Positions 22,600 to 34,422 of a stretch of DNA of 64,000 nucleotides are shown one piece after another (the first letter of the stretch is position 1; each line of letters starts with the position of its first letter). The DNA comes from Apoda limacodes (taxonomy: Eukaryota > Arthropoda > Insecta > Lepidoptera > Limacodidae). The DNA lies in contig OX291549.1 of assembly GCA_946406115.1 (NCBI GenBank), positions 25,877,901-25,941,900 on the forward strand, given 5' to 3'. Made by a program: the position numbers and the translations under genes. Below the pieces are notes generated by a model. The model saw nothing but the letters and a program-made list of their open reading frames with translations, was not told the DNA's origin and made no database searches.

Positions 22600-23540
22600 G
22601 ATAACCTTTATTGATATGTTATTATGGGGACACGCAGCTGATATACAGACAATATTTGTACTGCAGAAGAGGTCTATTCGAGCAATATACAATTTATCTA
22701 ACAGACACTATTTAAGAGATAAACTTAAAGATATCAATATACTAACTTTACCTGGTCAATATATATTTGATAATTTTATGTATGTTCATTAGAATATTAA
22801 TCTTTTTAAAAAAAATATTTGATGTTCATAATCAAAATACAAGAAATAGACACAAACTGGCTCTGATCCACACAAGGCTTGAGAAAATTGATAAAATCAT
22901 TTAAAGAAAAATGTGTCTGTTTTTACAACAAAATCCCTGCAGAAGAAATTTTTGCTAAACAGAAACTTGTCAAAAAAACTTACTATTCCATTTAAGACTA
23001 TCTTATAGATAAAAACGCATAGGAATAACTAAAATGCTGCTATCATAGTACTTGTATTTGAAAATGTACCAATCGTTACACACATTATAACGAGTACAAT
23101 CGAAGTTTTATTGGAGTTGCTTGAGTGTATCATGCTCTCTCAAAGTGTCTTTGTATCCCTGTATTTAGTCTTACTTTTTTGATTTGTTTATCAATACTGT
23201 AAGACATTGATTATTTCTAAGTGATGAATAGGTACATAAACTCTATTCTTTATATTTTGCAATTAGATACTTTTTTATGTTGTGCTTGTGCATTTTATGT
23301 TTTTTATGTTTGTAATGGAAAGTTTCCTTCTATAATAGGGAGGGGATTTTCCAATAATTTAAGTGGACGCTGTAAGAGAAAGGTAGAAAAGAAATGCCCT
23401 TGCTGAGTTTCTTGCCGGTTCTTCTCAGTACAAGGTCTCCCGCCCTATAGACTTGCGAACCGATGGCGTAGTGATATTCATAAGTGCTCAATTATTGTAG
23501 CCTAAATTGATTAAATGATTTTGATTTTGATTTTTTGACC
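22600..23540 (+). pseudogene. CR1/Jockey-like non-LTR 3' fragment
   Basis: It begins in the RT thumb (LLWGHAADIQTIFVLQKRSI), continues past several stops and frame changes, and ends in a 3' UTR and a TGATTTTGATTTT tail at 23,514-23,536. The UTR segment CATAAGTGCTCAATTATTGT is uninterrupted here. It serves as the reference for the nested insertion at 49,072-51,022. Confidence 0.7.
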
Positions 23541-24954
23541 TGCGTACAAGAAAAACTATATTGATATCTGTTTATCGACACATTTTGAAGCTACGATGCC
23601 ACAGGCAGATACAAAGAAAGACAGACTGACAAAGGCTTCAAATATATCAACATTCTGCTTTCTAAGTCGAAGTATACCAGTAGGTATCGAAAGAGACAAC
23701 TTTCTTAATATTACAATGTCCATATCCATATTGGCCAACTTTCTAAATATCGATATTAAAATTATGACCTCTTCACTAGCGAATTCTAAACAACACAAAT
23801 AAATATTAATTTTGCCGAAATTCAATATTTTACTGATAATTTAGCATTATTATTATAGCAATAACAATTTCTGATTGAATCAGATGGTTTACATAAACAT
23901 TTTACATCAATTTTGAACAAAAACAAACACTAAATGCACGTATCTGTGAAACGACATGTTACTCCCCTTTTTGTAGCAACGTTTGCAAAAGACACATTTC
24001 CTCATATTCATAACCTCTATATTACACAAAAAAAAAACAAAAACACCGACAAATTAAGTTAAATTCAGCAAATATTTATGATTTTTTCAATCTACCATGA
24101 CAGCCATATACAATTAACGTCAAAATTAGTTCCCTGAGACTTTCGCGGTGGCGTTTCAAATTGGCACACAAAATCAGGTGTCATTTGTAAAAGCCAGTCC
24201 AGTAGGTAGTATCAGAGGTCAGTGACATGGGTAGATTTTAAACTTTCATATAGTGTTCGGGGGATTGTGGAAATTGTTTATATTATATCATATTCATGGA
24301 GAGACTCCACGAACCGCTTGTTATTTTACCTACATATTCAAATGTCTAGACCATAAGCGTAAAAACCCTAGGTATGTCTAGTTCTAGTCTAGTCAAGTAC
24401 ATACAGTTGATAATGGTATGTAGCTATATACTAGTCATCATAAATTTCTATGTACATAAATGTATGTATATATGTGTGTATATAAATGTACATATGTAAG
24501 TAAATGTCTAATGTTAGATATAATTAAAGCCAATTTTATGTGTTGTGAATTAATACACTTATAAATATCATTGTTTTTTTTTATTTTTATACAGTTAACC
24601 GATTTGTAATTATTTGTTGTTTTACTCGTAGTTCGGGGCTAACAAAATCTATACAGTCACTGTAAATTTGTAACCTGTATGTAGAACCACAGCCATCAAA
24701 GACTGACTGAATAACACGTCTAGAAAGGCACGACTAGACAGAGCAATAGTCTCACATATGGCTAATTGGGTGCTGTCCAGGAAGTCATACATTTTGTCGC
24801 GGCGCCGTGACTTCTCGTCGGTGTCGGATTTATCAAGGGCGATGACTGACTGTATGAATTAAATGTATGTTTCGGCTGTGGCAAAACTATTTGCACCTAC
24901 GGCAAATAAAACCCCTACATTTTTTTTTATTAGTTGCCGTAATAACATACATAT

Positions 24955-25045
24955 ACAAGCGTCCATAGGCCACGGTGACCGCTTACCATCAGGCAGACCG
25001 TGTGCTTGTTTGCCGCCTTAGTGGTATACAAAAGAAAAAACATAT
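24955..25045 (+). mobile_element. Solo 3' end of the Jockey-like element
   Basis: GCGTCCATAGGCCACGGTGA through CCGCCTTAGTGGTATACAAA matches the last roughly 85 bp of the element at 17,340-20,960. It is a severely 5'-truncated insertion. Confidence 0.75.
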
Positions 25046-25099
25046 TCTAAGTCAACCTTAGCATTATATCTATACCGCCTTAAAATATTAAGTGTTCTA

Positions 25100-25180
25100 A
25101 AAGTCTGACAGACAGACAGGAAGCGTAGGTTTAGTTATAGGGTTCCGTTGGCACCCTTTGGCTACGGATCCCTAAAAAAC
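25100..25180 (-). repeat. GGTTCCGTA-family fragment
   Basis: Contains a CTGACAGACAGACAGG run and GGGTTCCGTTGGCACCCTTT, corresponding to the terminus and adjacent GTCTGTC run of the family at 3,788. Confidence 0.4.
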
Positions 25181-25611
25181 ACGTTGCTGGATCAAATGAT
25201 ACGCCTCTCATCTGTAACGCCACCTTCCAACACCTTATCAATAAATTAAATGTCATCTACAACATAATGGATGGTGTACGCTGAATTACTTGGGCTAGCA
25301 ATTTAAAATAAATCGTATTAGATACTTACAACTATAGGAAGAGCTTATATCTTCTTAACAATTACTGCATATTTTTAACAATTACTGCATCGCAATATTT
25401 GAGTAATCCATACTTATATTAGTGTACACTATAAATAAAATACACTTCTATGAAATGAATATATTTCGACTAATATTGTCATTAATCATTATCAATACCT
25501 AAAAATACAAATTATATTATAATATATTAAGATATAATTCAAATAAACGTACATAAATCAATGATAATAATAATAATATAATGATAATACCATACTAAAA
25601 TTATAAATGCA

Positions 25612-25740
25612 GTATAGGGTTCTTCAAGAAAGAAGTTATTAGGTTTGTTAAGAGTCGGCAACGCGCGATTGATACCCCTAGTGCTACGATCAGGCGGACC
25701 GTAAGCTTGTTTGCCACCTTAGCGGTATAAAATAAAAAAA
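25612..25740 (+). mobile_element. Jockey-like 3' end, truncated and internally deleted
   Basis: GGGTTCTTCAAGAAAGAAGT through the TTAGCGGTATAAAA tail matches 20,797-20,940, with a short deletion in the 3' UTR near GCTACGATCAGGCGG. Confidence 0.7.
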
Positions 25741-26019
25741 GTGAGTTGTTTGTCAATACTCGTCACAACAGTGAATCCAATTGAGGTAAAAGGTTAGAGC
25801 ACAGAGGTACGTGAAGAGACGAAGAAGGATATAAAGCAATGCTAATAAAGCATTTTAGCAAAAAATATATTGTTGACTCATTTACGTATTTTAGACACAG
25901 TACAAAACGTTATATTAATAGCTTAGGACTAGTTTAACAATTTGAATGTATTTGATGTATAAAATAATATTTTAAAGTAATTAAAAAATATCAAGTGACG
26001 GCTCTAATTAGACCGGTGT

Positions 26020-26620
26020 GAAGTTAGCGGCCTAAGTTAGCGGCCTTTTATAATCCGACCAAATTAAAAAGTAAAAGATTTTAATGAAATAATTTCCTGA
26101 ATTAAACGGATATAACAATAAATAGACCAAAATAATGAGAAACCGGATAAAAATTAAACAAATATATATATATAATTTAAATAATAAAAAATTAAAGTAA
26201 AAGAAAATTTAACAATGTGATACTTAACGGCCTAAAAGGTCATCATTAAAATGCGGTAACACTTAATGACGCATATCAAATTGAGCCTCTTTAAACCAGA
26301 AACCATATCAAGTTTTCAAATCACACCTATCTCGGGGTTAACTGTGAGAAAAATGGTTAGCGGCGTAAAAAATATTTTCTTTCAAAATTTCAAACACACC
26401 GTAAATCTGTTACTTGAGGAAAAAGAAACAATCAAAGGCTGTTAAAACAAGCATTTTGTATTGTTCTTATTAATAAATATTACTACATGTGTAACACCTC
26501 TTCAATTTAAATAATAAAAAATTAAAAGTTGAAGAAAATTTCACAATGTGATACTTATTGGCATAAAAAGTCATATAGCCGCTAACGGTAATCGTATCGT
26601 TGTTTTTGCTAGACGCTATG
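26020..26620. repeat. Region of repeated TTAGCGGCCTA and 70-bp direct repeats
   Basis: AAGTTAGCGGCCT occurs in tandem at 26,030-26,055, with related motifs at about 26,227, 26,356 and, inverted, 26,578. A block from ATTTAAATAATAAAAAATTA to CAATGTGATACTT occurs twice, at 26,176-26,240 and 26,507-26,570. No coding sequence. Confidence 0.55.
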
Positions 26621-26865
26621 GTATCTTTAAACAATTGAGTCGCATTGTTATACTGGTACCTACATTCATATTAATTATCTGACTATTGATAGTACGCACA
26701 CACACATTGTACATGTTGGTCATTATCAATAAAAAGCTCACAAGACTATATATTCGGACCATTCAAAATGTATATGAGCTCTCCGCAAATTATAAAAAAA
26801 TTGTAATGGATAAATTCTCGCGCGCACTAGAGGACACTCCGTCAAATACATTTTGGACCATACCC

Positions 26866-27100
26866 AGCACACTGTGAGAAACTTCCTCCTGCGAACGCTT
26901 GGGTTGTGGAATAAGCTCCCTGCCAAGGTTTTCTCTAAGGACTACAGTATGTGGTTCTTCAAGAAAGAAGTTATTGGATTTTTGAAGGGTCGGCAACGCG
27001 CGAGTGATACCCCTGGTGTTGCAAGCGTCCATAGACCACGGTGACCGCTTACCATCAGGCGGACCGTGAGCTTGTTTGCCACTTTAGTGGTATAAAAAAA
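26866..27100 (+). mobile_element. Jockey-like 3' end, C-terminus plus UTR
   Basis: It encodes RNFLLRTLGLWNKLPAKVF and FFKKEVIGFLKGRQR, then the conserved 3' UTR and A-rich tail. It is a 5'-truncated copy closest to the units at 34,741 and 40,577. Confidence 0.8.
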
Positions 27101-27399
27101 GTGTCAAACGCTATATTAAAATTATTGGAAATCAAAATGGCGGATTTAAGCACAAAATTTAATGGCATGAAATTTTTTTCTTTTCAAAAACTATCAAGTG
27201 GGGAATTTTAAAAGGTGATTTAAAGCAAAAATGGGAAAAAAATAACACTAAAAAGCTAAAATAAAAAAAATAATAAAGAAACCCGACTGCAGAAACATTA
27301 AGAGCTAAACAGAAATGAAAACATACTAAATATTTAATTATAAGCAGACAGGACTCATTTAAATGCAAGTTCAAATAGTGTACCTACCTACTGATTGCT

Positions 27400-27625
27400 C
27401 ACACTCAAGGGCGGATCCAGATCAAAAGTTTAGGGGGGGGGCGATCATAAGATCTGAAGGTATTTTTAAACTTTGAATCTGCAAATGTAAGTTACCCAAT
27501 CGACCCAGCTCGTGCAGTTTTTGAATAATTAAATATACTAACCCAAGTAACCCCAAGTATTTTTTATATGTAATAAAAGTTACAATTCATTTCTTCCTCG
27601 GCCGTCCATAGGGGGTGGGCGATTG
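27400..27625. repeat. Probable repeat with G-runs
   Basis: Contains GGGCGGATCCAGA, a run of nine G near 27,434 and GGGGGTGGGCGATTGCCCCG. This kind of sequence recurs in insect repeats, but I cannot name the family. Confidence 0.3.
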
Positions 27626-27638
27626 CCCCGATTGAAGT

Positions 27639-27945
27639 TACCTTAAAATGTGTCCCGTCTGCTTACAGTTTATTTAAGGATCGTTTTATTGGAGGTGTCC
27701 GCCTGACAATCTTTGCTCTAATCTTGAAGATATTTTCGTCGACCGCAGACATTGGCAAAAAATTTAATACAGATAACCCGTGGGTTATCGGTTCGACGTG
27801 CGATTTACCCTGTCAATTGCCGCTGGTGTTTGCTAACTATTTAAGCTATGTCGATGAATTTGGCTCTTTGGCGAATACCTTGGTTCCGGATTTTATTTTG
27901 CGCAAAGAAATACTTACCCACCGTAACTGCGCTGAGGGACTCTGA
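27639..27945 (+). other. Unidentified open frame, possibly a coding fragment
   Basis: The frame is open from a stop near 27,570 to the TGA at 27,943-27,945. Coding-like sequence seems to begin near 27,639, at GAA GTT ACC. There is no ATG before the conserved-looking part, which includes GKKFNTDNPWVIGS, DLPCQLPLVFANYLSYVDEF and VPDFILRKEIL. The composition is more GC-balanced than its flanks, with many NNG/NNC codons. I do not recognise it: it could be an exon, a decayed gene, or a transferred fragment. No donor is evident before the stop. Confidence 0.3.
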
Positions 27946-28064
27946 GCTTCTATAAGAGGGCAACATTAAGATACCATGGTTCTGTTCAAGTACTTTTTGA
28001 TTGATGATTAAATAAACTAACTTTACAGAAGATAGCCGCTGCTCAATGACAAATGCAACATGTG

Positions 28065-28165
28065 TTGAATAGGGCATGAATATCGGAATCTCGGATATCG
28101 TAACTCCGGAATCTCGGAACGTTTTGTCCGATATTGTAGTTCCGACAGTAGATGGTCCAATATCG
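28065..28165. repeat. ATCGGAAT-rich palindromic repeat
   Basis: AGGGCATGAATATCGGAATC is followed by several copies of (C)CGATATT/AATATCGG. It mirrors the block at about 29,985-30,085, which ends TCCGATATTACATGCCCTAG. These may be opposite-orientation copies or halves of one TIR family. Confidence 0.45.
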
Positions 28166-28169
28166 TAAT

Positions 28170-29370
28170 ATCAGAATTGGTAAAATGTTCTAACTGGCAT
28201 TAAATAAAGTTCGTAAAATGTAATGTTGTCTCATTAACTCTTTATCTAGCAGTTAAAGAACTACAATACGCAATTTCAGCCATTGCGTTTGGTTTATTTA
28301 CACAAACATAAATAAAACTAAAAGAGTTAGTGATTTGGAAGTGGTTAAATAGGCTATACTATATTGATAGCAGGATTACTTCATAGATTCGAAATATCTA
28401 CTACTATAGTACTTTAGTAGACTACATATTTCCCAATAACTTGAGAAGGAAATGGAGAAATGATACCATTTTAATATTTTAGGATTTCTTATAAACCTTC
28501 GAAAAAGAGAAAACTATGAGTCTATCGAAGACAGTAATACACGTATCTTACATCATCATTGGCTCTCAGTGTAGAAAGCGAGTGTGTTTTCTTATCAGCG
28601 GGATATTTTTATAGCAGGATTTAAAGCGAACTTTTACACAAAATTTCTGAATATGTTTAACAATGAGCAGGAGTCAAAGTTACCTTTTAGATAAAATGTC
28701 TTCAGATTTTTAAGAAAACACTATTAAGAGAAAAGCATGCTTTTTAAAAAAAATGTTAAGTTGTTTTTCATCACACTTACTTGTAGACAGTGTTATTACA
28801 TGCAGAAAAAGCAGGTACGCGCCAAAATACAAGTTTTAACTTCAGCCACAACTTTTTAATTCATAAATTCTTTAGAGTTGTTTAATATACCTATGTTTCC
28901 GTCATTTCAATTCTGTTTATTTTTTTAAATATTTACTCGTAAATGTGATGAAAAACAATCTGTGTAACACGGGTAATACAGAAATTACAAACTCGAGTCA
29001 TAAAAGCCTGCCCTCAGCCTGAGCCTTCTAAATAGTCTCTCGTTAGTATTTTTTTCCTTATCATCTCTACTTTTACTTGATCTAATTGTTTCGAATTGTT
29101 GATTATTTTATTAAGGTTAATTTTGAGTTTTTATAAAAAAAAAATGATTTTTTCTGAATATGACATATTCAGAAGGAAATCCTACGAGCACACTAACAAA
29201 AGAAAGGTTTTCAAAAAAAAGTGTATGTTTTTAGTTCTATTCCCTTGTAAGTCGAGTTTAAGACCTACTGTTGAACATGCATTGATACCTGTGGATGAAG
29301 CAAAAGAAGTGTGCCAGGATCGTAGCAGGTAAAAGTTATTTAGAAAATCCTCTTAGAAAACAGGCATGAT
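28170..29370. other. No gene recognised
   Basis: AT-rich sequence. A short frame near 29,235-29,332 (PTVEHALIPVDEAKEVCQDR) looks retroelement-like but is too short to assign. Confidence 0.3.
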
Positions 29371-29479
29371 GTTTTGTATGTATTATTTAGTGATTCCATT
29401 TTTGGTTATTGTACTGAATTTGATTTTAAGTTTTCTTATAATTATGCAGAATGGTATAATGAAAAATTTGACAGTAGAT

Positions 29480-29632
29480 GTTATTGTATGATATGGTGTA
29501 TTTATGTATGTATTTACGAAAAAATTAATTTATATGTATTGGTATCCGTTGTCTGGTATCCATAACATGAGCTCTTCTTACTTTGGGGCCAGACGGCGCT
29601 GTGTGTTCCTAACGTCTAAAAATATTTAAAAA
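29480..29632 (+). mobile_element. SINE tail fragment
   Basis: GTATCCGTTGTCTGGTATCC followed by GGGGCCAGACGGCGCTGTGT matches the tail of the SINE at 8,262; the tRNA-like head is absent. It is repeated in unit 2 at 35,920-36,072. Confidence 0.7.
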
Positions 29633-29984
29633 AAATAATATTAATTATTATACATAATACATACATAAGTCATAAACTAATATTATCCCTCTTAGTTAAT
29701 TTAAAATGCTTTTATTTTGATGTTGTTTTGATTGTTTAATCATCATGAGCTTTAGCCATGAGTTTATAAAATTTAATAAAGGTAAGTTGTAAAAAATTAA
29801 GTAAAGTAAACCAAGTAAAGTGTAACTTACCTATTTGGTCGGATAATAACATTCCTACGATCATTTTCGACTACGACACACTAGGTCTAGTCTGTTTGTT
29901 TTTTATATTCATTTTGAAATATATAAAAAAAAGTGCTTTGAAACATCAATCTTTTCGTAGCCAAGTAAACTTTATTACAAACAT

Positions 29985-30085
29985 GTTCAATTCCGATATT
30001 AATATCGGAATTCCGATATTGACATCCAATATCGAAAATCAGTATCGGAATTGAAAAACGTCCGATATTACATGCCCTAGTGCTG
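29985..30085. repeat. ATCGGAAT palindromic repeat (unit 1)
   Basis: Alternating TTCCGATATT and AATATCGGAATT stretches form short perfect inverted repeats. The unit 2 copy is at 36,425-36,525. Confidence 0.5.
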
Positions 30086-30522
30086 AACAAGATCATGTAA
30101 CTTCATACATACCGGTCAAAATTATAACCGTCCTTTTGCTTCGCTGTAGTCGGGTAATGTATAAGCAAGTGTTACAGATTTGTCTTCTTGCTGACTGTAA
30201 AAATGAAATTCTCATATTCATTAAATTAAGGTATTTTTAAAAAATAAAAGTAAAACCCACTATAATAATTCAGGCGTTAATAATGAATATGATCAGTCAT
30301 TTAGAATCTTAAATATCGATTGAGCAGCTTTACCTACAGAAATAAAAATAAGGCGGCTATACCAGATGAATTAATACAACAATAAGCTCACATATTTCAT
30401 TTTGGTAGCGAATTTATCTCAGGTGCAAATAAAAAACTGTTTCCCCCTGAGCTAACATCTACACTACGATAGACATTTACTCTTATACATACTTATTATT
30501 ACTTATACTTATTACTTATAAT

Positions 30523-31137
30523 ATTATAATGAGGACTACTTTGTATTTACGTTTGTAATATCTAATGTCTGGAACACAAGTTCGATTTAAAAAAAATCTC
30601 TTAACCTTAGGTACTGTGTTTATCTAATAGGAACTATTTTTTAATAAAAATCATAAACCGACCTACCTAAAGTAGACTTTTGTTAGAACATTCAGCTACT
30701 GGTTTTATTCGCCTTGAAGTTGATTCCCACTGTTCCTAATGCAGACATACTTACACTGAAAAAAAAAGGATAACAAAACTGGTTTAGCTATTCGAAATTT
30801 ACTTAGTAATAACCAAACTTTTGTTATAATTAAACAACTCATTTGCTGCACATAACTCAACACTTTACTTACTATTAGCAATTTAGTTAAGCAGTCCCCC
30901 AGTTATGTTACGAGTGGATAAAATTTGTGCTATTGTTAGCTAATCTTTTTTTTCAGTGTACATACAGAACATTTACCTACAGTTTCTTTGCTTTGATTCC
31001 GGATGCCAACAGAACCTTTAACCTATCTTTTTTGGGAATAAACAAATAACTGAATTTATTGCCAATAAGTCTGCTTTAGAGGCTTATTTTTTACTTTTTA
31101 GTGGATTTGATGGTTTATATTTTTGTTAAAAAAAAAA
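30523..31137. other. Segment present in unit 1, absent from unit 2
   Basis: Unit 2 replaces this roughly 600-bp stretch with a short TATTATATATATTATA-like filler at about 36,961-36,982. It has no gene. Sequence alone does not separate an insertion in unit 1 from a deletion in unit 2, although the AT filler favours deletion. Confidence 0.8.
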
Positions 31138-31600
31138 ATATTGTTGACATAATTACATTCAATTAAAAAAAGTTTTAAAATAACTGATAACGTGCGATAT
31201 GTGGACGCTTAAAGTAAGGGTTCCATAAAATAACAAATTGTTCTGGATAACTTAGAAATTGTAAACCAAATGTTTTCTTAAAAAATTCTGTTGTAAGAAT
31301 TTACAAAGTTTTGTCATCGTGATTTCTTTCAGATTTACGAAGCGGAACTGCTTGCTTTCAGTTCAATAATAAATAAATAAATAAATGGTTTTTATCAATG
31401 TATGGAGTGACCAATGAGTTGTTAATATTAAATCACTTAATAATTGTCAAAGTCAAATTTTAACATTATGAATGCAGGAGCTGGATCCAGCTGGATTGCT
31501 TAATCGCAGATCCAGCATTACAATCCCTTATGCCATGCGTCGCCCTATTTTTAACCGATATCAAATCAAAAAATATATGTTCGACGTCTATGTTGTTTTC

Positions 31601-31925
31601 AGGGTTCAAAAATAGGGACCCTATTACTAAGACTTCGCTATCCGTCCGTCCGTTTGTCGCCAGGCTGTATCTCATGAACCGTGATAGTCAAACAGTTGAC
31701 ATTTTCACAGATACAACAAATACTTAAAAGCAGAATAAAATAAATGTTTATGGGGGCTCCCATACAACAAACGTGATTTCTTTGCTCGTTTTTGCTAGAT
31801 ATTGATAGTGGCAACAGGTAGTCGCTTGAAATATTCAAAGAATATTTAATTATATCTACACTTTAGAAAAAAAAAAAATTAAAATAAAACAAATATTTAT
31901 GGGAGGCTCCGATAAAACAAGGGTG
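31601..31925 (+). repeat. GGTTCCGTA-family element (unit 1)
   Basis: It starts AGGGTTCAAAAATAGGGACC, then has CGTCCGTCCGTTTGTCGCC, CATGAACCGTGATAG and TTTGCTCGTTTTTGCT. The same modules occur at 45,845-46,690. Unit 2 copy: 37,442-37,766. Confidence 0.55.
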
Positions 31926-32226
31926 ATTTTTTTGCCGTTTTTATATATAATGCGCGAGTAAAAACCGACTTAAACTTGACGTTTTTAAGTAGCTTAGATC
32001 CTTTCTCGGAACTTAAACTATCTCCATACTAAATTTCATCTTAATTGGTTCAGCGGGTTAAGCGTGAAGATGTACCAGACAGACAGAGTTACTTCGGCAA
32101 TTATAATATTAGTATGGATAATGGATTCAGTCTGATTTAGGAAAGAAACTCAAAAGTTTGCTTTTTTGATACGGTTTTTCCTTATAGGTACTTACGATAC
32201 GAAATTTAGTTTATAATGTTTTTGCT

Positions 32227-33321
32227 AAGCCGGGTCTTCTGCGTGTGTTTTTTAGAAACATTACACACAAACATCTGTGTTTAATGCACGTGTTGTCTTC
32301 TGGTTAGGACCAAGTCTCCTGCTGTGGTATTGTTGTTTGATGTCTTTTAAAAACATTTACTGTCAAAGGGCGCGTTCGTTTTGGGATGCAAAATCATTAT
32401 TTTCGTTTACTTTGTCATCTGTCATCCGTTCGTTTTGCATTGGTGTCAAAAATATCAAAATTTTAGTATCATCTGTAACAAACTGTCATGCGTTCAATAT
32501 TTTTGTTATTTCTGTCACCATGACTGGAGGTGGAGTTTTTAAGTTAATCTGTCAAACTGCCTATAAATATTCACTGTTTATGGTAGTGTGTGTGTTATTA
32601 TCGTAGTGTGTGTACGTCAACCATTCGTTTTGCAACCAAAAAGTTTGTTAGTAACGTTTCAAAGCTACACAAACGATAGGTGTCGATGGCAAAACTGGCG
32701 TCGTCAAATGTGTGAAAAGTATCAAACCTAATTTTTGAAAGGAACTTTTTATCCCAAAACAAACGCGCTCAAAATGACTTCAAACGTAGAAGACGTATTT
32801 GCAGTTTTAGGAACAGTGGATTCGGTATCAACAAGAAGATATTTTATTACCATAGATCATATATACGAACGAAATCAATGATTTTGCTCCGCCACCGGCT
32901 ACCGCCGTCAAGTTTTTATTACTGAAAATTTTTGTTTTTGCTTTCCACCCTCGACGGAAAACACCTAAACATTTACCCCTTGGCGTCATAACGTGTTTAA
33001 GCTAGGCTAATGGATTTAATTTCCAAAAGTCTTCCAGAGCTTCTGATGAAGATTAAAAAAAAGTCAATACTCGAGACAGTAAATACGGTTTGACTCGACA
33101 TCTGTCTTCATGTTGATACCGAATCTACTAAATCTACTATTTTAAAAACTGAAAATGCGTCTTCTACGTTTGAAGACATTTCGATAGTAAATGTTTTTTA
33201 AAACATCAAACAACAATACCAAAGCAGGAGACAACATGTGCATAAGCAAAACCTGTTTTATGTAGATGTTTTTGTGTAATATTTTGGAGAAAAAAAACAA
33301 ACAAAAAACACGACCCGGCTT
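32227..33321. mobile_element. Fold-back element with ~210-bp arms (unit 1)
   Basis: The left arm (32,227-32,367, resuming 32,771-32,840) and right arm (33,106-33,321) are imperfect inverted copies. They share AAGCCGGGTC, GGTATTGTTGTTTGATG, AAACATTTACT, TTCAAACGTAGAAGACG and GATTCGGTATCAACA. A MITE splits the left arm. Both arms contain an ATG-led short frame (MTSNVEDVF / MSSNVEDAF). The outer right end lies only about 75 bp before the lectin start codon. Transcription through it would give a long hairpin RNA. Confidence 0.75.
32368..32770. mobile_element. MITE inside the fold-back arm (unit 1)
   Basis: The termini GGGCGCGTTCGTTTTGGGAT and ATCCCAAAACAAACGCGCTC are inverted repeats matching at 18 of 20 positions, flanked by TCAAA on both sides. 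The uninterrupted right arm shows the empty site. There is no transposase. Confidence 0.8.
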
Positions 33322-33373
33322 TATCGTTAATCTTTGAACTATCATTCTAAGAGTTTCAATAACATATTGTACG

Positions 33374-33378
33374 TCAGT
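33374..33378 (+). promoter_or_regulatory. Initiator-like TCAGT before lectin exon 1 (unit 1)
   Basis: A perfect arthropod initiator core lies 18 bp before the start codon. This would give a very short leader. No TATA box or convincing NF-kappaB site was identified. The same motif is at 39,214-39,218 in unit 2. Confidence 0.3.
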
Positions 33379-33395
33379 CACTCAAACTTACCGAT

Positions 33396-33435
33396 ATGGA
33401 GCGATACGTGAAATGTGTTATATTTGCGTTTTTCT
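33396..33435 (+). CDS. Lectin exon 1, copy A: signal peptide start
   Basis: Thirteen codons (MERYVKCVIFAFF) plus one base, ending at TTCT followed by GTAAGT, phase 1. This fits lectin exon 2, which starts in the matching phase and completes a Ser codon. Exon and donor are identical to copy B at 39,236-39,275. If used, its intron would be about 11.9 kb and would span unit 2. Confidence 0.75.
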
Positions 33436-33716
33436 GTAAGTACTTAATATCGCTATACTTTTAGTTTGTTTGTAATTGTAATTTGTAATTAATATTTTCT
33501 TGCTGTATATTTTATGTATGTATGTATATTCAAAAGGCAATATTTATAAACTGGCATACCTTTTACGATATTATTGTCGCTATAGTAAAATATGTAAGTG
33601 TTTTATAAACACTTATATTTTTAGTCTCCTTCACATGTACTTTTGACCTCGAGGTAAATTGTTTAAAATATATTCTACTAGAGTTAAAACGTGTAAGATA
33701 AATTTTACTGATATTA

Positions 33717-33719
33717 TAT

Positions 33720-33775
<56 letters not shown>
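33717..33775. repeat. TA microsatellite (unit 1)
   Basis: A long TA run just downstream of lectin exon 1 copy A. The unit 2 counterpart (39,555-39,611) is shorter by a few bases, accounting for the last change in offset between the units. Confidence 0.9.
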
Positions 33776-33777
<2 letters not shown>

Positions 33778-34365
33778 ACTATATATAAATAAATATTTAC
33801 AAGACTTACCTATATAAAGGTATTGGATAGCTCGGATATCTATAAACATATATCCGTAAAATTTATCTTACACGTTTTTACACTTTTTATATATATATAA
33901 ATATATATATTTATATATTTATAATCAGAATCTCGGAAACGGTTCCAACGATTTTTTTGAAATTTAGTGCGCAAGGGTTTTCGGAGGCGATAAATCGATC
34001 TAACTAGGTTTCATTTTTAGAAAACGTCATTTTATCCGTGTTTTTAGGTAATGAGACACAGCAACACTAGAGCTACTTGACAATAGATGGCGTTGTAAAA
34101 AAAAGAGCAAAGCTCGGTACTTATCTATAATAGCTATATCCGAGACAACGTTCGTGTGAACCTCGGAAACTAACTGACAAAACAAAAAGAAATTCTATTA
34201 TTCCTATATTCATACATACATATACTCTTACTCTTTAGAATCACAATATATGTTTTTCATAATATTTAGCGGTAAAATATATTATGTTGATTTTTGTAAA
34301 CCCCTTTTCACAAATTTTCCTTGCAAAATAACAAAATTTCCAAAAACGGTTAAATCGGAAAAAAA

Positions 34366-34422
34366 ATTTTTTATACCACTAAGGTGGCACACGGTCCGCC
34401 TGATGGTAACTGACCGCTCTGA
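34366..34422 (-). mobile_element. Jockey-like 3' tail fragment (unit 1)
   Basis: TATACCACTAAGGTGGC, then ACGGTCCGCCTGATGGTAA, is the reversed 3' tail. A few bases of the usual tail are missing. Unit 2: 40,202-40,258. Confidence 0.6.

Noticed and set aside
32277..32606. 109-codon plus-strand frame, duplicated at 38,118
   Set aside because: It runs across the boundary between the fold-back arm and the MITE and has no ATG at its start; it is duplicated because the unit is.
33563..33849. Tyr-Ile repeat proteins
   Set aside because: They are translations of the TA microsatellite.
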